This document shows positions 44,398-53,274 of a DNA stretch of 64,000 nt, piece by piece. The notes beneath the pieces were generated by a model that saw only the letters and a program-made list of their open reading frames with translations, searched no databases and was not told where the DNA came from. The position numbers were made by a program, and so were the translations under genes. Source of the stretch: Mycobacterium paragordonae (GTDB lineage: Bacteria > Actinomycetota > Actinomycetes > Mycobacteriales > Mycobacteriaceae); contig NZ_CP025546.1 of NCBI RefSeq assembly GCF_003614435.1, positions 2,914,001-2,978,000 on the forward strand, written 5' to 3'. Position 1 is the stretch's first letter, and every line of letters starts with the position of its first letter.

Positions 44398-44797
44398 CTC
44401 GCCCGCCCCGGCCGCGCCGAAGCTCGTCGCCGCAGGATCTGCTGTCCTGCTGGCCGGTGCGCTCGCGTACATCGGGGTCGCCGATCCGCACCGGCCGGAT
44501 TCGGTTTATCCGCAGTGTCCGTTCAAATTTCTCACCGGCTGGAATTGTCCGGCCTGCGGTGGACTCCGGATGACCCACGATCTGCTGCACGGTCACCTGA
44601 TGGCCGCCGTCTACGACAATGTCTTCGCGCTCGTCGTGATCCCCTTGGTGGTGGGCTGGATCGTAGTGCGCCGCCACAGCGGCCGATCCTGGTTGCCGAT
44701 ACCAACGACGATCACGCTGGTGATCGCCGGGACCGCGTGGACGGTGGTGCGCAATCTGCCCGGCTTTCCGTTGGTGCCCACCATCCTGAGCGGCTGA
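44387..44797 (+). CDS. DUF2752 membrane protein (Rv1616-like)
   Basis: A 136-residue protein with three helices (about 13-30, 75-95 and 103-122) and the DUF2752 signature CPFKFLTGWNCPACGGLRM near 43, a CxxC-containing loop, followed by HDLLHG. The conserved cysteines suggest a metal or redox role but none is established. ATG at 44387. Immediately downstream is the insertion sequence. Confidence 0.85.
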   Translation: MAPDSPAPAAPKLVAAGSAVLLAGALAYIGVADPHRPDSVYPQCPFKFLTGWNCPACGGLRMTHDLLHGHLMAAVYDNVFALVVIPLVVGWIVVRRHSGRSWLPIPTTITLVIAGTAWTVVRNLPGFPLVPTILSG

Positions 44798-44815
44798 TCA
44801 GCGCGCCGCCTCCTT

Positions 44816-44852
44816 CGCGCCGAACGTGAAGCCGGCCGCACGCTCGGCGCTC
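44816..44852. repeat. Short palindromic dispersed element, copy A
   Basis: The sequence around GAACGTGAAGCCGGCC-GCACGCTC can fold on itself about the central GCCGGC. Near-identical copy B lies at 46131-46168, and a related copy overlaps the hairpin at 36076-36108. The two copies A and B flank the IS30 element at 10 and 11 bases. Confidence 0.6.
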
Positions 44853-44862
44853 ATTGTCAAGT

Positions 44863-46119
44863 GGTCAGTGCAACATGGCCTAGGCGGCTTGGTGGAGTAG
44901 GACGTAAAGGCGCTGGGCGGGGGTGTCGAGGTTGAGGGTGGGGCGGGGTCGGCGATTGAGGGTGTCTTGGATGTGTTTGAGGTCAGCTTTGGTGTAGCCG
45001 CTGAGGTCGCTGCCTTTTTGGAACCAAAACCGTAGGAGGCGGTTGGTGTTTTCGTTGCTGCCGCGCTGCCAGGGTGAGTGGGGGTTACAGAAATAGACCG
45101 GGGTCCCCAGCTGTAGCTGAATGTCGCGCCAGTTGGCCATTTCGCTGCCTCGGTCCCAGGTGATCGAGCGCCGCAGATGCTCGGGCAATTCTTTCATCGC
45201 CTCGATCATTGCGGTGGCGACGGTTTCGGCGCTGCGATCGCCAAGCAGGTGCAGCAAGATAGTGAATCGGGTGCTGCGCTCGACGAGGGTTCCGATAGCG
45301 CTGTTGTTGGGCCCCACAATCAGGTCGCCTTCCCAATGACCAGGCACCGCACGGTCGGCGACCTCGGCAGGGCGGTCGCTGATGGTGAATTCCTCACCGC
45401 TGCTGTAGACCCCACGGCTGGTGTTGCGACCGCGCGGTTTGCGGCTGGCTCGTTTGGTGGACAGGCATTTGTTGAGGTCAGCGCGCAAACTGCCACGGGT
45501 CTGCACATACAAGCATTGGTAGATGGTCTCGTGGCTCACCCTGGCCAGCTTGTCACCAGGATGATCACGAGCCAACACCTCAGCGATGAGCTTGGGGCTC
45601 CAACCTTGCTCCATCCAAGCCTCGATGGCCGCGCACAGTGGATGATCAACCAGTTTGAATCCCTTGGGCCGGCGCGCTCGTTCAGCAGCTCGAGCATGCG
45701 CCATCAACGCGTGATAATCCCCATCAGGCAAGCTGTTCCGCTCGAACTCACGACCGATCGTAGAGCGATGGCGCCCCAGACGCTGTCCGATCTGAGCAGC
45801 GCAGAGCCCTGCATCACGCAACCGCATGATCTCGATGCGTTCCTCGCCGCAGATCCTGCGACCCGGACCTCCCGGCCGCCTTGACCAATCACCTGGGTTT
45901 GCTAAACCGCAAGCATTCCTACCGCCATTGACGAGCTGCATCGCCCCAGCATCACGCCACCAAATCCACGCACGCGTTGTCGACACGCCCATCGCCTTGG
46001 CGGCACGGTGCACCGGCACACCGCCGCACACCCGATCAAAGAACTCCCGACGCACCCACTTCGAATGCGGATATCCACTCGGCATCGCAACCCCTAAATC
46101 CACGGATGTTGCACTGACC
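44863..46119 (-). mobile_element. IS30-family insertion sequence
   Basis: A complete element of about 1257 bp with 14-bp perfect terminal inverted repeats GGTCAGTGCAACAT (44863-44876) and its complement (46106-46119). A GT dinucleotide flanks both ends and may be a 2-bp target duplication. It carries one intact transposase gene. It lies between the DUF2752 gene and pykA, which are adjacent in M. tuberculosis, so the insertion is recent and specific to this lineage. The transposase points away from pykA. Confidence 0.92.
44880..46085 (-). CDS. IS30-family transposase
   Basis: A 401-residue DDE transposase. Start ATG at 46085, chosen because AGGGG lies five bases upstream and the frame beyond it passes through the inverted repeat. 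N-terminal HTH (KAMGVSTTRAWIWW and AGLCAAQIGQRLGRHRSTIGREF near 85-120), then the catalytic core with GHWEGDLIVG (Asp), TWDRGSE (Asp) and HSPWQRGSNENTNR (Glu), the IS30 pattern. The gene looks intact, so the element may be active. Confidence 0.93.
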   Translation of the reverse strand: MPSGYPHSKWVRREFFDRVCGGVPVHRAAKAMGVSTTRAWIWWRDAGAMQLVNGGRNACGLANPGDWSRRPGGPGRRICGEERIEIMRLRDAGLCAAQIGQRLGRHRSTIGREFERNSLPDGDYHALMAHARAAERARRPKGFKLVDHPLCAAIEAWMEQGWSPKLIAEVLARDHPGDKLARVSHETIYQCLYVQTRGSLRADLNKCLSTKRASRKPRGRNTSRGVYSSGEEFTISDRPAEVADRAVPGHWEGDLIVGPNNSAIGTLVERSTRFTILLHLLGDRSAETVATAMIEAMKELPEHLRRSITWDRGSEMANWRDIQLQLGTPVYFCNPHSPWQRGSNENTNRLLRFWFQKGSDLSGYTKADLKHIQDTLNRRPRPTLNLDTPAQRLYVLLHQAA

Positions 46120-46130
46120 GTATGAATCCA

Positions 46131-46168
46131 CCGCGCCGAAGGTGAAGCTGGCCGCACGCTCGCGGCGC
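46131..46168. repeat. Short palindromic dispersed element, copy B
   Basis: Matches copy A (44816-44852) at all but a few positions in the same orientation and lies 11 bases from the right end of the IS. This sequence is part of the 117-bp gap upstream of pykA. Confidence 0.6.
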
Positions 46169-46222
46169 AACTCCGCGCCGCGCGCCGCGCCTTCCGGTCA
46201 CTCCGATGCCAGCTAGCCCGAC

Positions 46223-46228
46223 TATGCT
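46223..46228 (+). promoter_or_regulatory. Candidate -10 box of pykA
   Basis: TATGCT ends eight bases before the pykA GTG. There is no Shine-Dalgarno in between, so transcription may start at or near the start codon (leaderless), a common case in mycobacteria. It is read by eye only. Confidence 0.4.
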
Positions 46229-46236
46229 TTGTCGTC

Positions 46237-47655
46237 GTGACTAGACGCGGAAAGATCGTCTGCACCCTCGGGCCGGCCACCCCCACCGACGAGTTGATCC
46301 AGGAGCTCGTTGAAGCCGGAATGGACGTCGCCCGAATGAACTTCAGCCACGGCGATTACGCGGATCACGAAGCGGCTTACAACCGCGTTCGCCGCGCGTC
46401 CAACGCCACCGGCCGCGCCGTCGGCGTCCTCTGCGACCTGCAGGGCCCCAAACTCAGACTCGGGCGCTTCGCCGACGGGCCCACCTACTGGGCCGACGGC
46501 GAAACGGTCCGCATCACTGTCGCTGAGTGTGAAGGCAGCCACGACCGCGTTTCCACCACCTACAAGCGGTTGGCGCAAGATGCGACGCCCGGTGACCGGG
46601 TGCTCGTCGACGACGGCAAGGTCGGACTCATCGTCGACCGCGTCGAAGGCGACGACGTGGTCTGCAAGGTCCTTGAGGGCGGTCCCGTCAGCAACAACAA
46701 GGGCATCTCGCTGCCCGGGATGAACGTGTCGGCCCCGGCCTTGTCCGAGAAGGACATCCAGGATCTGACGTTCGCGCTCAAGCTCGGGGTCGACATGGTG
46801 GCCCTGTCCTTCGTGCGCTCACCCTCCGACGTCGAACTGGTCCATGAGGTGATGGACCGGGTCGGGCGGCGGGTCCCGGTGATCGCCAAGCTGGAGAAGC
46901 CCGAAGCCATCGACAACCTCGAGGCCATCGTGCTGGCGTTCGACGCGGTGATGGTGGCCCGCGGGGACCTCGGAGTCGAGCTGCCCCTGGAAGAAGTGCC
47001 GCTGGTGCAGAAGCGGGCCATCCAGATGGCCCGGGAGAACGCCAAGCCGGTCATCGTCGCCACCCAGATGCTCGACTCGATGATCGAGAACTCCCGGCCC
47101 ACTCGCGCCGAAGCATCCGACGTCGCCAACGCCGTGCTCGACGGCGCCGACGCCCTGATGCTGTCCGGCGAGACGTCCGTGGGCAAATACCCGCTGCTGG
47201 CGGTCAAGACGATGTCGCGCATCGTGTGTGCGGTCGAGGAGAACTCGACCGCCGCGCCGCCGCTGACCCACGTGCCGCGCACCAAACGCGGCGTGATCTC
47301 CTATGCCGCTCGTGACATCGGCGAGCGGCTGGACGCCAAGGCCCTGGTGGCGTTCACCCAGTCCGGCGACACCGTCCGGCGCCTGGCCCGCCTGCACACC
47401 CCGCTGCCGTTGCTGGCGTTCACGGACCTGCCGGAGGTGCGCAGTCAGCTGGCCATGACGTGGGGCACCGAGACGTTCATCGTCCCGCACATGAAGACCA
47501 CCGACGGGATGATCCGCGAGGTGGACAAGTCGCTACTCGAACTCGGCCGCTACAAGCGCGGTGACCTGGTGGTCATCGTCGCGGGCGCGCCTCCGGGCAC
47601 GGTCGGCTCGACGAACCTGATCCACGTGCACCGCATCGGTGAGGACGACGTCTAG
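46237..47655 (+). CDS. pykA: Pyruvate kinase
   Basis: Transfers phosphate from phosphoenolpyruvate to ADP, the last step of glycolysis. It has 472 residues from GTG at 46237. KIVCTLGPAT near 6, ARMNFSHGDY near 32 (substrate Arg), KLEKPEAIDNL with the catalytic Lys near 215, VARGDLGVELP and ATQMLDSMI near 275 are all seen. It is the first of three closely spaced genes, with tesB four bases and the TIR-WD40 gene further downstream. Confidence 0.97.
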   Translation: MTRRGKIVCTLGPATPTDELIQELVEAGMDVARMNFSHGDYADHEAAYNRVRRASNATGRAVGVLCDLQGPKLRLGRFADGPTYWADGETVRITVAECEGSHDRVSTTYKRLAQDATPGDRVLVDDGKVGLIVDRVEGDDVVCKVLEGGPVSNNKGISLPGMNVSAPALSEKDIQDLTFALKLGVDMVALSFVRSPSDVELVHEVMDRVGRRVPVIAKLEKPEAIDNLEAIVLAFDAVMVARGDLGVELPLEEVPLVQKRAIQMARENAKPVIVATQMLDSMIENSRPTRAEASDVANAVLDGADALMLSGETSVGKYPLLAVKTMSRIVCAVEENSTAAPPLTHVPRTKRGVISYAARDIGERLDAKALVAFTQSGDTVRRLARLHTPLPLLAFTDLPEVRSQLAMTWGTETFIVPHMKTTDGMIREVDKSLLELGRYKRGDLVVIVAGAPPGTVGSTNLIHVHRIGEDDV

Positions 47656-47659
47656 CAGC

Positions 47660-48526
47660 GTGTCCGACTTCGACGAGTTGCTGGCGATATTGGATCTCCA
47701 ACGTGTCGCCGACGACCGGTTCGTCGGATCTCACCCCAGCAAGAACCCGATGCGCACGTTCGGGGGTCAGTTGGTGGCGCAGTCGTTCGTGGCCAGCACC
47801 CGCACGCTGATCCGCGCGAGCCTGCCGCCGAGCGCGCTGTCGGTGCACTTCATCAACGGCGGCGACATCCACAAGGACATCGAATTTCACGTTGTGCCCT
47901 TGCGCGACGAGCGGCGCTTCGCCAACCGCCGCGTCGATGCGGTGCAGGACGGGACGTTGCTGTGCACGGCGATGATTTCGTACATGGCCGGCGGGCGGGG
48001 CCTCGAGCACGGCGTCGAGCCACCAGAGGTCTGCGAACCGGAATCGGTGCCGCCCCTGAACGAACTCCTGCGCGGGTATGAGAAGACTCTCCCGCACTTC
48101 GTCAACGCGCTGCAGCCGGTCGACTGGCGCTACACCAACGACCCGTCCTGGGTGATGCGGGACAAGGGCGAAAGCCTTGCCTACAACCGGGTTTGGCTGA
48201 CGGCCCTGGGCGCGATGCCTGACGATCCGGTGCTGCACACCGCGGCGATGCTGTACTCCTCGGACACCACCGTGCTGGACTCGGTGATCACCAAACACGG
48301 CCTGTCCTGGGGATACGACCGCATCTTCGCGGCGTCGGCGAATCATTCGGTGTGGTTTCACCGGCAGGTCGATTTCGACGACTGGGTGCTGTACTCGACA
48401 TCGTCCCCGGTCGCCGCCGACTCCCGCGGTCTGGGCACCGGGCATTTCTTCGATCGCTCCGGGCAGGTCATCGCCACCGTCGTGCAGGAGGGCGTGTTGA
48501 AGTACTTCCCCGCACCGAGCAGATAA
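47660..48526 (+). CDS. tesB: Acyl-CoA thioesterase II
   Basis: Hydrolyses medium- and long-chain acyl-CoA. It has 288 residues with a double hot-dog fold. GTG at 47660 gives the usual N-terminus SDFDELLAILDL. Family motifs: NPMRTFGGQLVAQ near 35, FANRRVDAVQDG near 89, and the C-terminal active-site region with FDRIFAASANHSVWFHR and SPVAADSRGLG. It corresponds to TesB1 (Rv1618). Only two bases separate it from the next gene. Confidence 0.95.
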   Translation: MSDFDELLAILDLQRVADDRFVGSHPSKNPMRTFGGQLVAQSFVASTRTLIRASLPPSALSVHFINGGDIHKDIEFHVVPLRDERRFANRRVDAVQDGTLLCTAMISYMAGGRGLEHGVEPPEVCEPESVPPLNELLRGYEKTLPHFVNALQPVDWRYTNDPSWVMRDKGESLAYNRVWLTALGAMPDDPVLHTAAMLYSSDTTVLDSVITKHGLSWGYDRIFAASANHSVWFHRQVDFDDWVLYSTSSPVAADSRGLGTGHFFDRSGQVIATVVQEGVLKYFPAPSR

Positions 48527-48528
48527 CC

Positions 48529-51318
48529 GTGCCCCCGGCCGCGGCGGCGCGCACCCGTGACTACGACGCCTTCCTGTCCTACACGCGAGCCGACCGCCGA
48601 GCCGCGGCCGGCATCCAGCAGGGGATGCACCGCATCGGGCGCCGGCTGGGCCAGCTGCGGGCGCTGCGAGTGTTCCGGGACGACACTGATCTGACGGTCA
48701 GCCCGGATCTGTGGGGCAAGATCACCGACGCCCTGGACCGGTCCCGCTTCCTGGTTGCGGTGTTGTCGCCCCAGGCGGCCGAATCCTATTGGGTCAACCG
48801 GGAAGTCAGCTACTGGCTCGAGCGCGGCGGGCGCGACCGGCTGCTGTTGGTCCTCGCCGGCGGCCGGTTGCATTGGGATGCCGAGCATCAGCGGTTCGAT
48901 CCGGAGTTGTCGAACGCCGCGCTGCCCGTGCTGACCGAACCCGGTGGGCTCCCGTCCGAACCGTTCTTCATCGACGTCAGCGACCACGCTCCCTGGAATC
49001 CGCATGCGGCGACGCTGCGGGAGAAGATCACCGCCCTGGCCGCGCCGATCCACGGCGTACCCAAGGACCAGTTGGCCAGCGACGATCTGCGTGAGCGGCA
49101 ACGGTTTCGCCGCCTGCGGGCCGCCGCGATCGCCGCGATGGCGGTGCTGACGGTGGTGGCAGTGGTCGCGGCGGCGTTCGCGGTCGTCCAGCAACGCGAA
49201 GCGGTGCACCAGCGCCAACAGGCCTTGCAGCAGCGCGACCAGGCGGTGGCGCTGAAGTTGACCTCGCAGGCGCAGACGATGCTGGCCGGCATCGCGCCCG
49301 GCGGAGACGTGCGGGCGATCCAGCAGATCCTCGCCGCCCCGGTGATCGCGCCGGCCACCGAACTCGGCGCCTTGCTGGACACCCTGGTCACGCGGCGCAG
49401 CACCCTGAAGATCTTTCCGCTGGCACCGTCGTCCGGGGTGATGGCGCTCAGCCCGGACGGCCGGCGCATCGTGTCGGCCAGCGACAACATGCTGCGGTTG
49501 TGGGACGCCGCGACCGGCTCGCCCGTCGGCGCGCCCCTGGTCGGACACACCGAGGCCGTGTCGAGTGTGGCCTTCACTCCCGATGGAAGCCGGATCGTCT
49601 CGGGCGGACGCGACGACACGGTACGGATCTGGGACGCCGCGACCGGCGCCCCGGTCGGAGGCCCACTGACCGGGCACACCGACGCCGTGTCCGGAGTCGC
49701 GGTCAGCCCGGATGGTCGCCGCATCGTGTCGGGCAGCTGGGACAAGACCGTACGGCTGTGGGACGCGGCCACCGGAGCCTCGATCAGCGCGCCTATGCGC
49801 GGGCACACCGATCAGGTCACCTCGGTGGCGTTCAGTCCGGACGGGCAGCGGGTCGCCTCCGGTAGCGCGGACAACACGGCGCGGCTGTGGAACGTCGCCA
49901 CCGGCACCCCTGCCACACCGCCGCTAACCGGCCACACCGACGACGTCGTCGACGTGGCGTTCGGTGCCGACGGCCGCCGCCTTGCTTCGGCGAGCTGGGA
50001 CGGCACGGTGCGGCTATGGGACGCCGGCACCGGAGCCGCGGTGGGTGCGCCGCTGGTCGGGCACACCGATCAGGTGCTGAGTGTGATGTTCAGCCCGGAC
50101 GGGCGACGCATCGCCTCCGGTAGCGCCGACGACACGGTGCGATTATGGGATGCCGGCACCGGAGCCGCGATCGGCGCGCCGCTCACCGGGCACAGCAATC
50201 AAGTATTCGACGTCGAATTCAGCCCGGACGGGCGGCGCATCGTCTCGGGCAGCAACGACGACACCGTGCGGTGGTGGGACGCCAACCCCGACGCCCCACT
50301 CGGCCTGGCACTGAGCGGGCACAGCAACGGTGTCGAGAGCGTGGCGTTCAGCCCGGACGGCCAGCGGATCGCCTCGGGGAGCACCGACGGGACGCTGCGC
50401 TTGTGGGACGCCGGCAACGGCGCCCCCATCGGTGCCCCGCTTGTCGGACACACCAACAAGGTGACCAGCGTGGCGTTCAGCCCGGACGGCACGCACATCG
50501 CCTCCGGCGGCGACGACAACACGGTGCGGTTGTGGGATGCGGCCACCGGTGCCTCGGTCGGCAAACCTCTGACCGGTCACACCAGCGCCGTGACCAGCGT
50601 GGCGTTCAGCCCGGACGGCACGCGCATCGCCTCCGGCAGCACCGACAAGATGCTGCGGTTGTGGGATGCGGCCACCGGTGCCTCGGTCGGCAAACCCCTG
50701 ACCGGTCACACCGGCTTCGTCGAGGCGGTCGCGTTCAGCCCGGACGGGCGGCGCATCGTCTCCGCGGGCTGGGACAAGACGCTCCGGCTGTGGGACGCCC
50801 AGACCGGCACACCGATCGGGGGCCCGTGGACCGGACACACCGCACCCGTGCGCGGTGTGGCGTTCAGCCCCGACGGCGCCCGCGTCGTGAGCGCCAGTTG
50901 GGACAAGACGCTGCGACTGTGGAACGCGAGCGACGGCGCTCCGATCGGTGCGCCGCTGACCGGCCACACCGAGGTGGTGCGGGCGGTGGCCTACAGCCGC
51001 GACGGGCGTCACATCGTCTCGGGCAGCGCCGATCACACCGTCCGCTTGTGGGATGCGGGCACCGGAGCCGCGGTCGGCTCCCCGCTCACCGGGCACTCCG
51101 GGGTGGTCACCAGTGTGGCGTTCAGTGCCGATGGGCGCCGGATCGCGTCGGGCAGTCAGGATCAGACGCTGCGGGTATGGCCGGGACCTACGGCTTGGTC
51201 AGAGTTGTTGTGCGACAAGATCACTGCCAATATGAGCGACCGTCACTGGCGCGACTGGGTGTCGCCGGACATCGGCTACCGCACCGTCTGCCCGGGTCTC
51301 CCGGTCGCATCGGATTAG
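48529..51318 (+). CDS. TIR-transmembrane-14xWD40 protein
   Basis: A 929-residue protein from GTG at 48529; the frame is open to 48352 inside tesB. Residues 11-150 form a TIR domain ([36 protein letters not shown], Glu at about 92 in NREVSYW as candidate NADase residue). One helix spans 198-220, a Gln/Arg-rich coiled segment 221-250, and residues 302-885 are 14 WD40 repeats of nearly constant 43 residues, each with SPDG and LWDA and ending GHT, enough for two seven-bladed propellers. The C-terminal [16 protein letters not shown] recalls other actinobacterial TIR-WD proteins. It follows tesB by two bases and is absent from M. tuberculosis at this place. Signalling or NAD-cleaving defence is possible but not shown. 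Confidence 0.9.
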   Translation: MPPAAAARTRDYDAFLSYTRADRRAAAGIQQGMHRIGRRLGQLRALRVFRDDTDLTVSPDLWGKITDALDRSRFLVAVLSPQAAESYWVNREVSYWLERGGRDRLLLVLAGGRLHWDAEHQRFDPELSNAALPVLTEPGGLPSEPFFIDVSDHAPWNPHAATLREKITALAAPIHGVPKDQLASDDLRERQRFRRLRAAAIAAMAVLTVVAVVAAAFAVVQQREAVHQRQQALQQRDQAVALKLTSQAQTMLAGIAPGGDVRAIQQILAAPVIAPATELGALLDTLVTRRSTLKIFPLAPSSGVMALSPDGRRIVSASDNMLRLWDAATGSPVGAPLVGHTEAVSSVAFTPDGSRIVSGGRDDTVRIWDAATGAPVGGPLTGHTDAVSGVAVSPDGRRIVSGSWDKTVRLWDAATGASISAPMRGHTDQVTSVAFSPDGQRVASGSADNTARLWNVATGTPATPPLTGHTDDVVDVAFGADGRRLASASWDGTVRLWDAGTGAAVGAPLVGHTDQVLSVMFSPDGRRIASGSADDTVRLWDAGTGAAIGAPLTGHSNQVFDVEFSPDGRRIVSGSNDDTVRWWDANPDAPLGLALSGHSNGVESVAFSPDGQRIASGSTDGTLRLWDAGNGAPIGAPLVGHTNKVTSVAFSPDGTHIASGGDDNTVRLWDAATGASVGKPLTGHTSAVTSVAFSPDGTRIASGSTDKMLRLWDAATGASVGKPLTGHTGFVEAVAFSPDGRRIVSAGWDKTLRLWDAQTGTPIGGPWTGHTAPVRGVAFSPDGARVVSASWDKTLRLWNASDGAPIGAPLTGHTEVVRAVAYSRDGRHIVSGSADHTVRLWDAGTGAAVGSPLTGHSGVVTSVAFSADGRRIASGSQDQTLRVWPGPTAWSELLCDKITANMSDRHWRDWVSPDIGYRTVCPGLPVASD
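49432..51183 (+). repeat. Fourteen 129-bp tandem repeats coding WD40 blades
   Basis: The repeat period is 43 codons throughout, with high identity also at the DNA level between some neighbours (for example blades 9 and 10, at about 50460-50710). Such arrays grow and shrink by recombination. Confidence 0.85.
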
Positions 51319-51806
51319 CTTCTGGCGGCGCCGGTTTCCTCCAACAGCGTCACCGCGGAAGCGCGGGAGATCTTCCAACCGCCCTGGTCGACGAACGTCA
51401 GGTTCTGCGTCACCGGTGTCAGCTTGGGGCCGGAGATGGTGACGTCGGCCGACACCGTGTTCGCGCCGGTGGACACGATGTTGGTCACCGTGGCCTTGAG
51501 TGGCAATTCGCCATGTGCGACAGCCTGTTTCAGCCGCGTGTCGGCCAGGTGCGCCTCCATGGGGCTGATGCCGCCCTCAACGAGGTGGCTCTTGTCGGAG
51601 AACGACACGTTAGGATCCTGCAGAGCGTTGAGTAGGTCGAATAATTGTCCGGCAGTGGGTAAGTCGGCTGCCGGGTCCAGCGGCAGCGGCGCGCCGAACG
51701 CGATGGGCTGAATCCGGGGAGTGGCCACGTCCGCTGGCCACTCGCAGGTCAGTGCAACGGCCGCTGAGATCACTACGACGCCTGCGGCGAAACGTTTTGC
51801 TGGCAC
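51315..51806 (-). CDS. Secreted Mtb12/CFP-2-like antigen
   Basis: A 163-residue exported protein. The first 25 residues are a signal-peptide-like hydrophobic stretch ([13 protein letters not shown]). The rest resembles the low-molecular-weight antigen Mtb12 family: [25 protein letters not shown], then a beta-rich domain with [14 protein letters not shown]. The function of the family is unknown. It is convergent with the TIR-WD40 gene, with the stops overlapping by four bases, and divergent from the DUF2156-type gene. Confidence 0.8.
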   Translation of the reverse strand: MPAKRFAAGVVVISAAVALTCEWPADVATPRIQPIAFGAPLPLDPAADLPTAGQLFDLLNALQDPNVSFSDKSHLVEGGISPMEAHLADTRLKQAVAHGELPLKATVTNIVSTGANTVSADVTISGPKLTPVTQNLTFVDQGGWKISRASAVTLLEETGAARS

Positions 51807-51879
51807 GCTCCGATATTAATCCCGACCTGATCAGGCGTAACGTTTTTAGTAGGCGCAGCTCGAGAGTCGGGAGGTGCGA

Positions 51880-53274
51880 ATGAAACAACCGTCAACCGGC
51901 CTGATGCCACGCATCCACCGGCACGAACGTGTTGTGGTCCAGGTCGATTCCCTCGCGGCGCGGTGCGTCGGCGCGCTGGCGGTGCTGGTCGCGGCCTGCT
52001 GGTTGATCGCGGTGGTGACCCGTGATCGCCGGCATGAGGACTGGCAGGATGCCGGACGGCTGGTCTGGTCGCTCACCATTCTGGCCGCGGTGGCCTTGAT
52101 CGCGCGCGGCATCTTCCTCGGACGTCCGGTGACGGCATTGCACGCCACGGCTGCCTTCACCCTGCTCGTCGTCGGGCTCGGTGCCCACGTGCTGGCGCTG
52201 AACCTGATCGGCCAGCTGTTGATCGCGGGTTCGGGCCTGGCGTTGATGTGGCCGATGTCCGCGCGTGCCCGGCCCGAGGACCTGCCGCGGGTGTGGGCCC
52301 TGGTCAACGGCACCCGGCAGGACCCGTTGGCTCCCTTCGTGATGCAGAGCGGCAAGTGCTACCACTTCAACGACGACCGCACCGCGGCGCTGGCGTACCG
52401 CACCAGGTTCGGGTTTGCGGTGGTGAGTGGGGATCCGATCGGCGATGAAACTCGGTTCCCGGCTCTGGTCGCCGATTTCGCGACCCTGTGCCATTCCCGC
52501 GGCTGGCGGATGGTGGTGTTGGCCTGCAGCGAGCACCGACTCGGCTTGTGGAACCCGGCGATGGTCGGTCAGTCGTTGCGTCCCATACCGATTGGCCGCG
52601 ACGTCGTCGTCGACGCCGCCGCTTTCGCGCTCGTCGGACGCAAGTTCCGCAACTTGCGGCAGGCGGTGAACCGTACGCATAACGCCGGTATCACCACCGA
52701 GATCGTGGCTGAGCGGGAACTCGATCCGCACCGTCGTGCCGAGCTGACGGAGGTGTTGCTGACGTCGGCGAAAGGCGCCCATACCGACCGTGGCTTCTGC
52801 ATGAATCTCGACGGGGTGCTACAGGGGCGCTATCCCGGGACGCAACTGATCATCGCCCGAGACGCCGGCGGAGTCGTGCAGGGATTCCACCGGTACGCGA
52901 CCGCCGGCGCTGGCAGCGACGTCACCCTGGACGTGCCGTGGCGGCGTCGCGGGGCGCCCAACGGGATCGATGAAAGGCTCAGCGTCGACATGATCACGGC
53001 TGCTAAAGAGCAAGGCGCGCAACGGGTATCGTTGGCCTTTGCGGCATTCCCGGAGTTGTTCGACGAGGATCGTCAGGGCTGGCTCAGGCGGTGCTGTTAT
53101 GTGCTGATCCACGTGCTGGACCCGTTGATCGCTCTCGAATCGCTGGCGCGGTACCTGCGCAAGTTCCACGCGGAAGACACCCGGCGGTATGCGCTGGTGT
53201 CGCTGACGCAGCTGGTGCCGTTGGCCTTCGTGCTGCTGTCGCTGGAGTTCATGCCGCGCCGGCGACAGCTGTGA
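51880..53274 (+). CDS. Membrane protein with DUF2156/aminoacyl-PG-synthase-like domain (Rv1619-like)
   Basis: About 464 residues from the ATG at 51880, with GGGAGG six bases upstream. Three N-terminal helices (about 28-45, 63-80 and 85-120) precede a cytoplasmic domain (about 145-420) with FGFAVVSGDPIGDETRF and DVTLDVPWRR..PNGIDERLSVDM, the pattern of the C-terminal domain of phosphatidylglycerol lysyltransferases. It could aminoacylate a lipid, but tRNA-binding partners are not seen. It corresponds to Rv1619 and is convergent with cydC, overlapping it by 26 bases. Confidence 0.8.
   Translation: MKQPSTGLMPRIHRHERVVVQVDSLAARCVGALAVLVAACWLIAVVTRDRRHEDWQDAGRLVWSLTILAAVALIARGIFLGRPVTALHATAAFTLLVVGLGAHVLALNLIGQLLIAGSGLALMWPMSARARPEDLPRVWALVNGTRQDPLAPFVMQSGKCYHFNDDRTAALAYRTRFGFAVVSGDPIGDETRFPALVADFATLCHSRGWRMVVLACSEHRLGLWNPAMVGQSLRPIPIGRDVVVDAAAFALVGRKFRNLRQAVNRTHNAGITTEIVAERELDPHRRAELTEVLLTSAKGAHTDRGFCMNLDGVLQGRYPGTQLIIARDAGGVVQGFHRYATAGAGSDVTLDVPWRRRGAPNGIDERLSVDMITAAKEQGAQRVSLAFAAFPELFDEDRQGWLRRCCYVLIHVLDPLIALESLARYLRKFHAEDTRRYALVSLTQLVPLAFVLLSLEFMPRRRQL

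Noticed and set aside
49432..51183. Possible CRISPR-like array of 129-bp units
   Set aside because: The units are coding and contiguous without spacers; they are WD40 blades.
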